Source: Alphaproteobacteria bacterium (GTDB lineage: Bacteria; Pseudomonadota; Alphaproteobacteria; MPNO01; VGEU01). Taken from it: a stretch of DNA of 54,250 nucleotides. The translations under genes and the position numbers were made by a program. Positions 37,583 to 45,570 of this stretch are shown here, in pieces (positions within the stretch are counted from its first letter, which is position 1; every line of letters starts with the position of its first letter). The stretch spans positions 1 to 54,250 of the forward strand of contig VGEU01000012.1 of the NCBI GenBank assembly GCA_016869145.1. Reading direction: 5' to 3'. Below the pieces are notes generated by a model. It did not search any database. It worked only from the letters and a program-made list of their open reading frames with translations, and was not told where the DNA came from.

Positions 37583-38803
37583 GAGGGTGCGGCCCGCCCT
37601 GCTCGGCGGTGGCGGTGGCGGCGGCGGCGCGGCGGTCTCGAGCTTGTAGAGCCAGATCGCCGCATCCTCGCCGTGACGCCACAGCGCGTAGACATCGTCA
37701 TAGGGATCGGGCAGCGCGAACCAGCGATGATAGGGACCGGCATCGAAGTCGAGCCGCGCCGGCCCGGTCGCCGGGTCGTGCGACGTCCAGGTCCAGCGCG
37801 ACGGATCGGACAGTGCGTCGAGAAAATAGATCGTCTTGCCGCCGTCGGAGGCGACGAACTTGTCGATGTCCTCGTCGTAGACGAGATGGAGCCGCCAGTA
37901 CCAGGGCGGGGCGTAGCGCGCACCCGAGGCGTCGTAGGTGGGCCCGCCGCCGTGATTGCCGACGGCCGATATGTCGTCGGTGAGACTCGCGGCGCCGCTC
38001 TCGCCGATCATCCACGCGCTGACCCGCCCGCCGAACGCGCTCGGGTCCTCGATCTTGACGAAGATCCGATGCTCCCAGTCCCAGCCACCGCTATAGGCGG
38101 CGGCGTCGTAGTCCCGCCCGCTCGCGTTGATCTCGGTATCGGTCGCGTAGTCGATGACGCGGAGCCGGCCGGGCGAGCTCACGAACACGGTCCAGCCCGT
38201 CGGCGGGTCGATGAAGGCGACGGTGCCCTCGGCGTTGTCGGCCCGGTCGGCGAGCCGCATCCAGTAGTCCGGCGCGCCGGCGTGGAGCTTGGCGAGATCG
38301 AGGGCGTAGACTGAAGGCGTCGACGATCCCGCCTCCTGGTAGGGCGCGCCGCCGATCAGGATGACGCTCCCCTTCTCGCCGCGGTTCCGCTCGTAGACGA
38401 CGCCGGCATAGCTCTCGCGCGCGGACGGCCGCGCCCCGCCGTCGATCAGGCAGGGCGGGTTCTCGCCATAGCACAACGGGTCGTCGTAGCTGTCGGCGTC
38501 GGTCAGGCGGTGGAGCGTCAGATCGGCCCAGCGCAGCCAGTAGACCTGGTTGCCGCCATAGTTGTTGTGGCCGCCCGCCGCGGCGAGGTAGTAGCCGTCG
38601 ATGTCGGTATCGCCGATGAACACCGGCGCGCCGCTGTTCCAGGTGGCGAAGAGCTGGTCGAGCCGCGCCCCGTTGTCGGGTGCCCAGGCCGGCATGCTTG
38701 CGGTAACGCCGGTGATCGTTCCGGTGATCGGAACCGATACCCACGCGCCGGGCTCGAGCGCGCCGGTGGCGGCGAATAACGGGCTCGACGATGGATAGAC
38801 CAT
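36722..38803 (-). CDS. Large FG-GAP/VCBS-type repeat protein
   Basis: Protein of about 693 aa from the ATG at 38801-38803; a TTG at 38857 would add 18 residues. The N-terminal about 390 residues are unlike any family I can name, rich in Trp, Tyr and Asp, with YYLAAAGGHNNYGGNQVYWL, and could form a propeller. A polyproline linker follows, then six repeats of about 48 residues with the pattern DLDGDGxxDLVWRHATGE and VAVWLMDG. DxDGDGxxD loops bind calcium in FG-GAP proteins; repeats 3 and 5 have altered loops. No signal peptide is seen and the upstream frame is closed by a stop, so export may use another route or the 5' end may be lost. Confidence 0.8.
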   Translation of the reverse strand: MVYPSSSPLFAATGALEPGAWVSVPITGTITGVTASMPAWAPDNGARLDQLFATWNSGAPVFIGDTDIDGYYLAAAGGHNNYGGNQVYWLRWADLTLHRLTDADSYDDPLCYGENPPCLIDGGARPSARESYAGVVYERNRGEKGSVILIGGAPYQEAGSSTPSVYALDLAKLHAGAPDYWMRLADRADNAEGTVAFIDPPTGWTVFVSSPGRLRVIDYATDTEINASGRDYDAAAYSGGWDWEHRIFVKIEDPSAFGGRVSAWMIGESGAASLTDDISAVGNHGGGPTYDASGARYAPPWYWRLHLVYDEDIDKFVASDGGKTIYFLDALSDPSRWTWTSHDPATGPARLDFDAGPYHRWFALPDPYDDVYALWRHGEDAAIWLYKLETAAPPPPPPPPSRAGRTLDDLDGDGRSDLVWRHATGEVAVWLMDGSSPRESRHRHDVDPGWSVAGRGDLDGDGMSDLVWRRDAGEVAVWLMDGATVRTSEHRGDIGPDWALVATADASGDGKADLVWRHAAGELRLWLMDGPTATESHALGRLPSAWSAAGAGDVDGDGRADLIWRHAGGEVAIWLMDGASVKAREHRSELAGAWSLAATGDLDRAGRADLVWRHATGEIAFWLMDGVGPRESHHCGDIGPDWSILRAGDLDGDGRADLVWRHDTGEVAIWLMDGAGVAESRHYTHVPADWMLM

Positions 38804-38950
38804 CGTGGGCCCGACAGGCGAGCTGTCAGAATTCGGAGCGGACTTTCGCCGTACCAAAGTGAACTGGGAACAGAATCCGCAGAAATACCGATGTGATCTT
38901 GGATTATCCGACGATTGTCGTAGTCATTTTGTCCCAGATTTTCCTGCATC

Positions 38951-38985
38951 TGATCGTGCCTTGTCTATAATGACATGCACGATCA
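38951..38985. repeat. Long hairpin-forming inverted repeat in an AT-richer intergenic region
   Basis: TGATCGTGC (38951-38959) and GCACGATCA (38977-38985) are perfect 9-base arms. Inside them TGTC and GACA pair around a TATAAT hexamer. The result is a 13-bp stem with one small internal bulge. It lies between the end of the second ABC importer operon and the start of the FG-GAP gene, in DNA that is visibly less GC-rich than its surroundings. There is no T-run, so it is not a classical terminator; an operator or a mobile-element end is possible. Confidence 0.6.
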
Positions 38986-39096
38986 CTTGCCCCAATGTTG
39001 GCTCTTTTCGCTCGTTACATTTCGGGAGCAAGGTTGTGGCGCGTCGTCCCCGGCGCCGGTGGCGACGACCGGCGACGACCGGGGACCGCGCACGCC

Positions 39097-39909
39097 TCAG
39101 GCGTGGTCGGTCGTCTCCTCGTGCCAGACGAGGACGCGCGCGCGGAGATATTCGCCGAGGCGGATCACGGCGAAGCCGAGGATCGAGGCGCCGATGACGC
39201 CGACCAGCACGGTCGGGATGTCGGCGAGCCGGCCCGCGAGCATGATCATCGAGCCGAGACCGATGCCGCCCGACAGCATCTCGGTCAGCACGATCAGGAT
39301 GAATGCGAACGGGATGATGGTCTGGATGCCGGTCAGGATGTCGGGCACCGCGGCGCGGAAGATCACCTTCCACAGCATGCGCCGCTCGCCGGTGCCGAGC
39401 GCGCGCGCCGACCACAGAAGATAGCGGTCGACGTCGCGCGTCGCGAGATAGGTCGCGCTCACCAGCGGGAACGCGCAGGCGAAGGTGGTGAGGTAGATCT
39501 TCGACTGGTCGTGGAAACCGAACCACAGGACGAAGATCGGCCACAGCGCGATCTTGGGCGTCGGCAGGCCGAGCGAGATCAGGGGATCGAAGAACCAGCG
39601 CACGGCGGCGATCCGCGCCATCGCGATGCCGAGCGACACCCCGATCGCGATCGCGAGCAGGATCGCGCCGAGCGCGCGGAGAAGCGTCGCCCCCATATGC
39701 GGCAGAAGCTCGCCCTGAAGCGTCAGCTTGACCGCCTGCACGACGAGGAGCGAGGGCGCCGGCATGAAGAACGGATTGATCAGCGCGGTCCGGCTCGCGA
39801 TCTCCCAGGCGAGGAGAACGAGGACGACGGAGTAGACCGCGCGGTAGGCGAGCCAGGACGGCGTCTCCCGCTGCCGCGTCGTCCGATCGCTGAGCGCGTT
39901 CGCCGCCAT
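39097..39909 (-). CDS. ABC transporter permease (SsuC/TauC type), second importer
   Basis: Inner-membrane permease, 270 aa, with an N-terminal helix near residues 26-43 (VYSVVLVLLAWEIA) and about five more. The EAA loop is ALGTGERRMLWKVIFRAAVP (near residue 165). It follows directly after the stop of the preceding permease (no gap) and is the last gene of the leftward operon 42579-39097. Its stop codon sits in a small CACGCC-TCA-GGCGTG hairpin. The substrate is unknown. Confidence 0.9.
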   Translation of the reverse strand: MAANALSDRTTRQRETPSWLAYRAVYSVVLVLLAWEIASRTALINPFFMPAPSLLVVQAVKLTLQGELLPHMGATLLRALGAILLAIAIGVSLGIAMARIAAVRWFFDPLISLGLPTPKIALWPIFVLWFGFHDQSKIYLTTFACAFPLVSATYLATRDVDRYLLWSARALGTGERRMLWKVIFRAAVPDILTGIQTIIPFAFILIVLTEMLSGGIGLGSMIMLAGRLADIPTVLVGVIGASILGFAVIRLGEYLRARVLVWHEETTDHA

Positions 39910-40668
39910 CTATTCCTCGTCGCGCCAGCTGAGCAGCCGGCGGATCAGCGCCAGATAGAGCCGGTCGGCGACGAAGCCGACCAGCCCGATCGTGAGAATG
40001 CCGGCGAACATGCCAGTATAGAACCCGTTCTCGCCCGCCGACAGCGTGAACGCGCCGATGCCGCCGAGCGCGCCGAGCTGCTCCGAGGCGACGAGGAGCA
40101 CGAACGAGAGCGCGAGCGTGACGCGGATCCCGCTCAGGATGCCGGGGAGCGCCGCCGGCAGCACGATCTTCCACAACAGCCGCTCGGGCGAGGTTCCCAT
40201 GCTGAGCGCCGACCAGGCGAGATAGTGGTCGACGCCCCTGGCCGCGTTATAGGCGCTCAGGATCACGGGCAGGATCGAGCCGAGGAGGATCACCGTGATC
40301 TGGAGCTGGTCGCCGAGCTTGAGGATGAGGACGAGCACCGGAAAGAGCGCGACCACCGGCACCGGATACCAGAGCGTCACCAGCGGGCGGAAGGCGAGCT
40401 CGACGGCGCGCACCCGGGCCATGCCGATCCCGAGCGCGACGCCGATGACGACGGCGAGGCTGAAACCGGCCGCCTGGCGGTACATCGAGATGCCGAGATT
40501 CTCCGGCAGCTCGAGCGACAGCGTGAGCGCCCACAGCGTGCCGGCGACGGCGCTGAACTCGGGCAGGAAGTTGGGCGAGATCACGCCGTAGCGGACGGCA
40601 AGCTCCCAGGCGATGACCAGGAGGACGAGCGGTGCGTAGCGGAAGGCCTCGACGCCGAGCCGCGCCAC
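39910..40668 (-). CDS. ABC transporter permease (SsuC/TauC type), second importer partner
   Basis: Inner-membrane permease, 252 aa, from the GTG at 40666-40668, two bases after the ATPase stop. No ATG exists near the expected start, and the longer frame to 41214 shadows the ATPase gene. Helices include YAPLVLLVIAWELAVRYG near the start, and the EAA loop is SMGTSPERLLWKIVLPAALP (near residue 150). It pairs with the permease at 39097-39909, so this importer also has a heterodimeric channel. Confidence 0.9.
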   Translation of the reverse strand: MARLGVEAFRYAPLVLLVIAWELAVRYGVISPNFLPEFSAVAGTLWALTLSLELPENLGISMYRQAAGFSLAVVIGVALGIGMARVRAVELAFRPLVTLWYPVPVVALFPVLVLILKLGDQLQITVILLGSILPVILSAYNAARGVDHYLAWSALSMGTSPERLLWKIVLPAALPGILSGIRVTLALSFVLLVASEQLGALGGIGAFTLSAGENGFYTGMFAGILTIGLVGFVADRLYLALIRRLLSWRDEE

Positions 40669-40670
40669 GC

Positions 40671-41507
40671 TCAGCCACCGCGGCCGCTGGACGAGACCGC
40701 CTCCTGCCGCTGCGCGAGCGCGACCTCGTCGCGCAAATGCTCCCAGATCTCGTTCACCTTGCGCGCGATCTCGGGGCTCTCGCGGACATTGGCGGCATCC
40801 GGCGCGTGCGCCTCGCGCGCATCGATGATCGCCTTGATCCGACCGGGCCGCGCCGTCATGACGACGACGCGGTCGGCGAGGCGGACCGCCTCGTGCACGT
40901 CGTGGGTGACGAAGAGGACGGTCTTCTTGCGCTGGTTCCAGATGCGCAGGAGTTCGTCCTGCATGACGGTGCGCGTCTGGGCATCGAGCGCGCCGAACGG
41001 CTCGTCCATGAGGAGGATCTCGGGATCGATCGCGAGCGTGCGCGCGATCGCGACGCGCTGCTTCATGCCGCCCGATAGCTGCTTCGGGTAGACGTCCTCG
41101 AAACCGCGGAGCCCGATCAGTGCGATCAGCTCGGCGGTTGTCGCCTCGCGCTCGGCCTCGGCGACCTTCCTCTCGCGGAGCCCGTAGAGGATGTTCTCCC
41201 GGACGGTGAGCCACGGGAACAGCGCGAAGTGCTGGAACACGATGCCGCGGTCGGTGCCGGGGCCCGTGACGCGTCGGCCATCGACGAGGATCTCGCCCTC
41301 GCTCACCTCGAGGAAGCCGCCCACCATGTAGAGGAACGTGCTCTTGCCGCAGCCCGACGGCCCGACGATCGCGAGGAGCTCGTTCTCCTCGACGTCGAGA
41401 TCGACACCGTCGACGGCGATGACGTCGGCGCGGCGGCGGACGGCGAAGCGCTTGGTGACGCCGCGCGCGCGGATCTTGACCGCATTCGATCCAGCGATCG
41501 CGTTCAC
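40671..41507 (-). CDS. ABC transporter ATP-binding protein (SsuB/TauB type), second importer
   Basis: Cytoplasmic ATPase, 278 aa. Walker A is GPSGCGKST, the Q-loop [13 protein letters not shown], the signature LSGGMKQR, Walker [13 protein letters not shown] and the switch His [11 protein letters not shown] tail of about 50 residues rich in Glu and Arg follows the core. It starts 43 bases after the binding-protein gene and runs into the permease gene with a 2-base gap. The gene order (binding protein, ATPase, permease, permease) differs from the first importer, so the two are not simple copies. Confidence 0.93.
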   Translation of the reverse strand: MNAIAGSNAVKIRARGVTKRFAVRRRADVIAVDGVDLDVEENELLAIVGPSGCGKSTFLYMVGGFLEVSEGEILVDGRRVTGPGTDRGIVFQHFALFPWLTVRENILYGLRERKVAEAEREATTAELIALIGLRGFEDVYPKQLSGGMKQRVAIARTLAIDPEILLMDEPFGALDAQTRTVMQDELLRIWNQRKKTVLFVTHDVHEAVRLADRVVVMTARPGRIKAIIDAREAHAPDAANVRESPEIARKVNEIWEHLRDEVALAQRQEAVSSSGRGG

Positions 41508-41550
41508 GCCCGCGTTTTCGCCCGGTTTCGCCGCCGCTCGCGCACGCCGC

Positions 41551-42579
41551 CTAGCGCTTCGCGTTCTCCGCCGCCTTCCGCATATACGACATGTCGACCC
41601 ATTGCTCGATCTCGACCACGTCGTTGATGACGCCGAATTCCTTGAGGATCAGCATCTCGGCGCGGATCGCCCTCGTGTTCACGAGGCCCGTCTTCTCGCG
41701 ATAGAAGTCGTCCTTCTGGTTCCACCAGGCCTTGAAGTTCTCGGGCGGGATGTTCTGCATCTTGGCGCCGATCTCGATCATCTCGTCGCGGTTCTTGGGA
41801 TCGAGGGCGTATTGCAGATAGCGGTAGTAGTCGTCGAAGAAGGCCTGCACCCGGCGCGGGTTCCTGGTGAGGAATTCCTGGCGCCCGGCGAGGAAGAGGG
41901 TCTGCGTCTCGCCGAGCGAATCGGCTGAGGTGAACAGGCTGCGGAGCCCGCCCTTGCCGGTCGCGATCTGGTAGAACGGAGGCACGAACTGCGCGAGGTC
42001 GACCTTCCGCTCGCGCAGGTTCGCCTCCATCGCCGGCAGCGGCACCTGGACGATCGTCACGTCCTTGGCCGGATCGAGCCCGCCCTTCCTCATACCGACG
42101 CGCATCGAGAGGTCGATGAAGGTGCCGAAGCCGAGCGTCGCGACGGTCTTGCCCTTGAGGTCCTGCACGGTCCGGATCGGAGAATCGTCGCGCACCAGGA
42201 ACCAGTTGGCGTTGTGGCCGTGGACGCCGTTCTGCACCACGTCGGCGACGATGCGGAGATCGGCGCGGAGCCGCGTGTTGGTGTTGATCACGGCGCCGAC
42301 CGCGGAAAAGCCCAGGTCGGAACCGCCACCGGCGAGCACGTTGGCGACCTCCGAGCTCGCATCGATGCGCCGGCCCTCGATCGTGTAGGCCTTGCCGTGG
42401 TTGGGCAGGATGTCCCGCTTCGAGTCCATCATCGAGAAGATGGTGGCGGTCGGGATGCCCCAGACGAGCCGCACCCTGAGCGGCGTGTCGGGTTCCTGCG
42501 CGGCGGCGGTGAAGATCGTGCCGCAGGCGATCGCGATCGCCCCGATGGCGGTGATGCACGTGGCCAGCATTCGGCGCAT
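41551..42579 (-). CDS. ABC transporter substrate-binding protein (NMT1-like), second importer
   Basis: Periplasmic binding protein, 342 aa. The signal peptide ends near residue 27 ([13 protein letters not shown]). The mature part begins [17 protein letters not shown], then has the ligand-domain blocks [15 protein letters not shown] and [18 protein letters not shown], typical of NMT1-like proteins. The ATG at 42577-42579 is the first Met giving a signal peptide. It is the first gene of the operon, with a candidate promoter at 42661-42689. The ligand is not predictable; it is distinct from the first importer's binding protein. Confidence 0.9.
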   Translation of the reverse strand: MRRMLATCITAIGAIAIACGTIFTAAAQEPDTPLRVRLVWGIPTATIFSMMDSKRDILPNHGKAYTIEGRRIDASSEVANVLAGGGSDLGFSAVGAVINTNTRLRADLRIVADVVQNGVHGHNANWFLVRDDSPIRTVQDLKGKTVATLGFGTFIDLSMRVGMRKGGLDPAKDVTIVQVPLPAMEANLRERKVDLAQFVPPFYQIATGKGGLRSLFTSADSLGETQTLFLAGRQEFLTRNPRRVQAFFDDYYRYLQYALDPKNRDEMIEIGAKMQNIPPENFKAWWNQKDDFYREKTGLVNTRAIRAEMLILKEFGVINDVVEIEQWVDMSYMRKAAENAKR

Positions 42580-42660
42580 CGTCGTCTCCCTGTCTCCGCC
42601 GGTGCTCGGTCTTGGCGGATGCGACCCGTCGCCGGCGGGGACGGGGCGCCCCTGCCGAGT

Positions 42661-42689
42661 CCTATACTTCATCGAGGGTGTGCCAGCAA
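42661..42689 (-). promoter_or_regulatory. Candidate promoter of the second ABC operon
   Basis: On the minus strand TTGCTG (42689-42684) and TATAGG (42666-42661) are 17 bases apart. The predicted start lies about 75 bases before the binding-protein ATG. The -35 matches consensus at 3 of 6 positions and the -10 at 4 of 6. Confidence 0.35.
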
Positions 42690-42762
42690 GCGCCGGGCCG
42701 CCGCAGCCTGTCACGAGGGGATGACCGGGTCACGACCCGCTCGAGCTCGACCGGCCCGGACC

Positions 42763-42780
42763 GGCGCCGGGACCGGCGCC
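42763..42780 (-). terminator. Very stable GC hairpin downstream of sthA
   Basis: GGCGCCGG (42763-42770) and CCGGCGCC (42773-42780) are perfect 8-base arms with only GA between them, 22 bases after the sthA stop. No T-run follows, so it could be a processing or pause site rather than an intrinsic terminator. Confidence 0.35.
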
Positions 42781-42801
42781 TCAACCGACAACGCGCCCAA
42801 C

Positions 42802-44235
42802 TCAGAGCATCAGCTTGTTGTAGGCGTCGAGCGCGGCGACCTTGTAGCACTCGGCGAGCGTCGGATAGTTGAACACCGTCGACAGGAAATAGTCGATGCC
42901 GCCGCCCAGCGCGAGCACGGCCTGGCCGATATGGACGAGCTCGGTCGCGCCGGTGCCGATCGCGTGCACGCCGAGGAGCTTCTGCGTCGTCGCGTGGAAG
43001 ATGAGCTTCAGCATCCCCGATTCATCGCCGAGGATCTGGCCGCGCGCGATCTCGCGGTAATGGGCGACGCCGGTCTCGTAGGGCACCTTGTCGCGCGTGA
43101 GCTGGTGCTCGGGCGCGCCGACCATCGAGATCTCGGGAATGGCGTAGATGCCGATCGGGAAATGATCGGGCATCGGCTCGGCGGCGACGCCGAAGGCGTG
43201 GCAGGCGGCGAGGCGGCCCTGCTCGGAGGACGTCGCGGCGAGCGAGGGATAGCCGATGATGTCGCCGGCGGCATAGATGTGCGGCACCGCGGAGCGGAAG
43301 CTCCCGTCGACGGTGATGCGGCCGCAGTCGTCGGCGGCGAGCCCGGCGCGCTCGAGCGCGAGCGTGTCCGAGGCGCCGACGCGGCCGGTGCAGGCGAGGA
43401 CGAGATCGGCGGCCATGCGCTTGCCCGACTGGAGATGAACAATCGCCTGCCGCGGCGGGCCGTCGCGGCACTCGATCCGCTCGACCACCTCGCCGAGCCG
43501 GAACGTCACCATGTGTCTCCGGAACTGATGGAGGAGCTCGTCGACGATCTCGCGGTCGAGGAACTCGAGCGGCCGGTCGCGGCCGTCGACGAGGGTGACC
43601 TTGACGCCGAGGGTCGCGAACATCGAGGCATACTCGATGCCGATCACGCCGCAGCCGATCACGATCAGGCTGCGCGGCAGCTCGAGGAGCTTCAGGATCT
43701 CGTCGCTTGTGATGACGCACGGCTCGCCGTTCGCGACACCGTCGCAGGCGCGCGCCCGCGTGCCGACTGCGATCAGCACCTTCGCCGCCGTCACCGCGCG
43801 CCGACCGGCGCCGGTCGTCACCGCGACGGTGTTGGGCCCCTCGAAGGTCGCGGCGCCAGGGATGATGTCGATGCCGTTCCGGCGGAGCTGGTCCTGCTGG
43901 ATGCGCGCCTCGCGCGCAACAATCGTGCCGACGCGCGCGAGGAGCTTCTCGACCGTGACGCGCTCGGCCCCAGCGTAACCGTGACCGTGGCTGTTGGCGA
44001 GGCCGGCGCCGGGGCGCGGCTGGGCGAGCGCGAGGACCGCCTCGCGGAAGGTCTTGGACGGGATGGTCCCGGTGTGGACGCAGACGCCGCCGATATCGAG
44101 ATCGCGCTCGACGATGCCGACGCGTTTCCTGAGCTTCACCGCCTGGACCGCCGCGCGCTGGCCGGCCGGCCCGCTCCCGATGCACAGGAGATCGAACTCG
44201 TGGCCGTCCGACCCGGGATTCCGCGCGCCATCCAT
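42802..44235 (-). CDS. sthA: Soluble pyridine nucleotide transhydrogenase SthA
   Basis: Flavoprotein of the disulfide-reductase superfamily that moves hydride between NADPH and NAD, 477 aa. The FAD-binding loop is LLCIGSGPAGQRAA, and the NAD(P) loop is VIGCGVIGIEYASMF. The redox disulfide is absent: GGVCVHTGTIPSKT has only the first Cys, as in SthA and unlike lipoamide dehydrogenase. The C-terminus (FNYPTLAECYKVAALDAYN) is the SthA hallmark. The ATG at 44233-44235 is chosen; upstream codons to 44328 are not conserved. It is transcribed alone, leftwards. Confidence 0.94.
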   Translation of the reverse strand: MDGARNPGSDGHEFDLLCIGSGPAGQRAAVQAVKLRKRVGIVERDLDIGGVCVHTGTIPSKTFREAVLALAQPRPGAGLANSHGHGYAGAERVTVEKLLARVGTIVAREARIQQDQLRRNGIDIIPGAATFEGPNTVAVTTGAGRRAVTAAKVLIAVGTRARACDGVANGEPCVITSDEILKLLELPRSLIVIGCGVIGIEYASMFATLGVKVTLVDGRDRPLEFLDREIVDELLHQFRRHMVTFRLGEVVERIECRDGPPRQAIVHLQSGKRMAADLVLACTGRVGASDTLALERAGLAADDCGRITVDGSFRSAVPHIYAAGDIIGYPSLAATSSEQGRLAACHAFGVAAEPMPDHFPIGIYAIPEISMVGAPEHQLTRDKVPYETGVAHYREIARGQILGDESGMLKLIFHATTQKLLGVHAIGTGATELVHIGQAVLALGGGIDYFLSTVFNYPTLAECYKVAALDAYNKLML

Positions 44236-44320
44236 GCGGCGAACCCTAGCGCAGGCCCGTGAACACGGCGTTACAGGCGCAACGTCCGGGGCGCGAGGTC
44301 TTACCGGTTCCTTAAACCCG

Positions 44321-44356
44321 AAAAGCAAGACGGCGGCGGCCTACCGGCCGCCGCCG
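44321..44356 (-). terminator. Intrinsic terminator of the VanA-like oxygenase gene
   Basis: On the minus strand an 11-bp GC stem (CGGCGGCGGCC with GGCCGCCGCCG, 44331-44356) with a four-base loop is followed by the T-rich TCTTGCTTTT (44330-44321). It lies 22 bases after the stop codon at 44378 and is the clearest terminator in the window. Confidence 0.75.
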
Positions 44357-44377
44357 CCCAAATGCCGTCGTTGGTGC

Positions 44378-45445
44378 CTACTCGGCGGCCTGTCCGAGCT
44401 GGGCCTGTTCGTCGTCGTACATGCGCCGGAGCGCGCGGCGGGCGAGGGTGAGCGCGCCATCGGCCCGGATCGGGACCAGCGCGCGCTCCGGGTTCAGAAT
44501 CACCCGCGCGTGCTGGACCTCCATGATCTCCTTGTCCTCGAGGAAGGTCGGGTAGATCTCGTTATACATGTCCTCGGTCGCCTGCGGATCGTCCTGGCGG
44601 TAGCCGTTCGCCGTCGACCAGAAATAGAAGAACGTGTTCTCGGTCTCCGGCGTCGCGCCGTGATAGAGGCGGAGATGGAAGCCGTCCTGGTCGCGGTTCG
44701 CCTGCGCGCCCTTGCCGATGTCGAGTGCGCCCGACCACTGCAGGACCGAGGCCGGCGCCACGTACTCGAACTCCTGCCAGCGATCGACGCGGCCCTTGAA
44801 ATTGGCGCCCTTCTGGTAGGTCGGCGGCGGGATGCAGTCGAGCATCCAGCGGATGAAGTGCACGCCCGTCGGCGTCGGGGTGATGTCCATGTCGGCGGCG
44901 ACATGGGTCGCGGGGTTGCCGCCGATCGTCTTGGTGTGGACGTAGCCGAGATGCGTCAGATCCATCAGGTTGTCGATCATCAGCATGTAGTTGCACTTCA
45001 TGTGGAACATCGCCTTGCGATGCGGGAACTTCTCCGGCATGTCGTGGATCGGGAAGTCGACGAGCTTCGCGGTGTCGGCGAGCGCCGCATCACCCATCCA
45101 GATCCAGATGAAGCCCTGGCGCTCGACGATCGGATAGCTCTTCACGCGCGCCTCGCGCGGGACGTTCTTCTGGCCGGGGATGACCACGCACTCGCCGTTG
45201 GTGTCGTAGATCAGCCCGTGATAGCCGCACTGGAGCCCTTCCTGCACGACCTTGCCGTGGGTCAAGGGCGCGCCGCGATGGCAGCAGCGGTCCTCGAGCG
45301 CCCCGACCTTGCCGTTGGCGTCGCGATAGAGGACGATCGGCTCGTTCATGATGGTGCGGGCGAGGAGACCCTTCTCGAGCTCCTCGGGCCACGCCGCGAC
45401 ATACCAGGCGTTGCGGACGAACGGTTCGATCGTGGTGACGGCCAT
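44378..45445 (-). CDS. Rieske non-haem iron oxygenase, VanA-like
   Basis: Oxygenase component, 355 aa, of the vanillate O-demethylase/phthalate oxygenase group. The [2Fe-2S] Rieske ligands are CCHRGAPL and CGYHGL (about residues 54 and 73). The mononuclear iron site is in the DNLMDLTHLGYVH segment near residue 155, with the two His ligands and the bridging Asp. The ATG at 45443-45445 follows GGAGG by 6 bases. It probably demethylates or hydroxylates an aromatic acid, but no reductase partner (VanB) is in the window. It sits next to a second Rieske gene on the same strand. Confidence 0.9.
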   Translation of the reverse strand: MAVTTIEPFVRNAWYVAAWPEELEKGLLARTIMNEPIVLYRDANGKVGALEDRCCHRGAPLTHGKVVQEGLQCGYHGLIYDTNGECVVIPGQKNVPREARVKSYPIVERQGFIWIWMGDAALADTAKLVDFPIHDMPEKFPHRKAMFHMKCNYMLMIDNLMDLTHLGYVHTKTIGGNPATHVAADMDITPTPTGVHFIRWMLDCIPPPTYQKGANFKGRVDRWQEFEYVAPASVLQWSGALDIGKGAQANRDQDGFHLRLYHGATPETENTFFYFWSTANGYRQDDPQATEDMYNEIYPTFLEDKEIMEVQHARVILNPERALVPIRADGALTLARRALRRMYDDEQAQLGQAAE

Positions 45446-45570
45446 GATGTTCCTCCCAGGGACAGGACGGTTGGCAGAGCGCGGGCCCCTTACGCGCGTG
45501 ACGGCACACTCTAAGCCAAAAATCGTCCGGATTGAAGCCGTCGAATCGTTAGAATCATATTGCCCGCCCC

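Noticed and set aside
39061-39084. Tandem GGCGACGACC copies near the end of the second ABC operon
   Set aside because: Only two copies, in GC-rich sequence where short repeats are frequent by chance.
42802-44235. Lipoamide dehydrogenase or mercuric reductase identity
   Set aside because: The redox-active Cys pair is missing and the C-terminus is of the SthA type; no 2-oxoacid dehydrogenase or mer genes are nearby.
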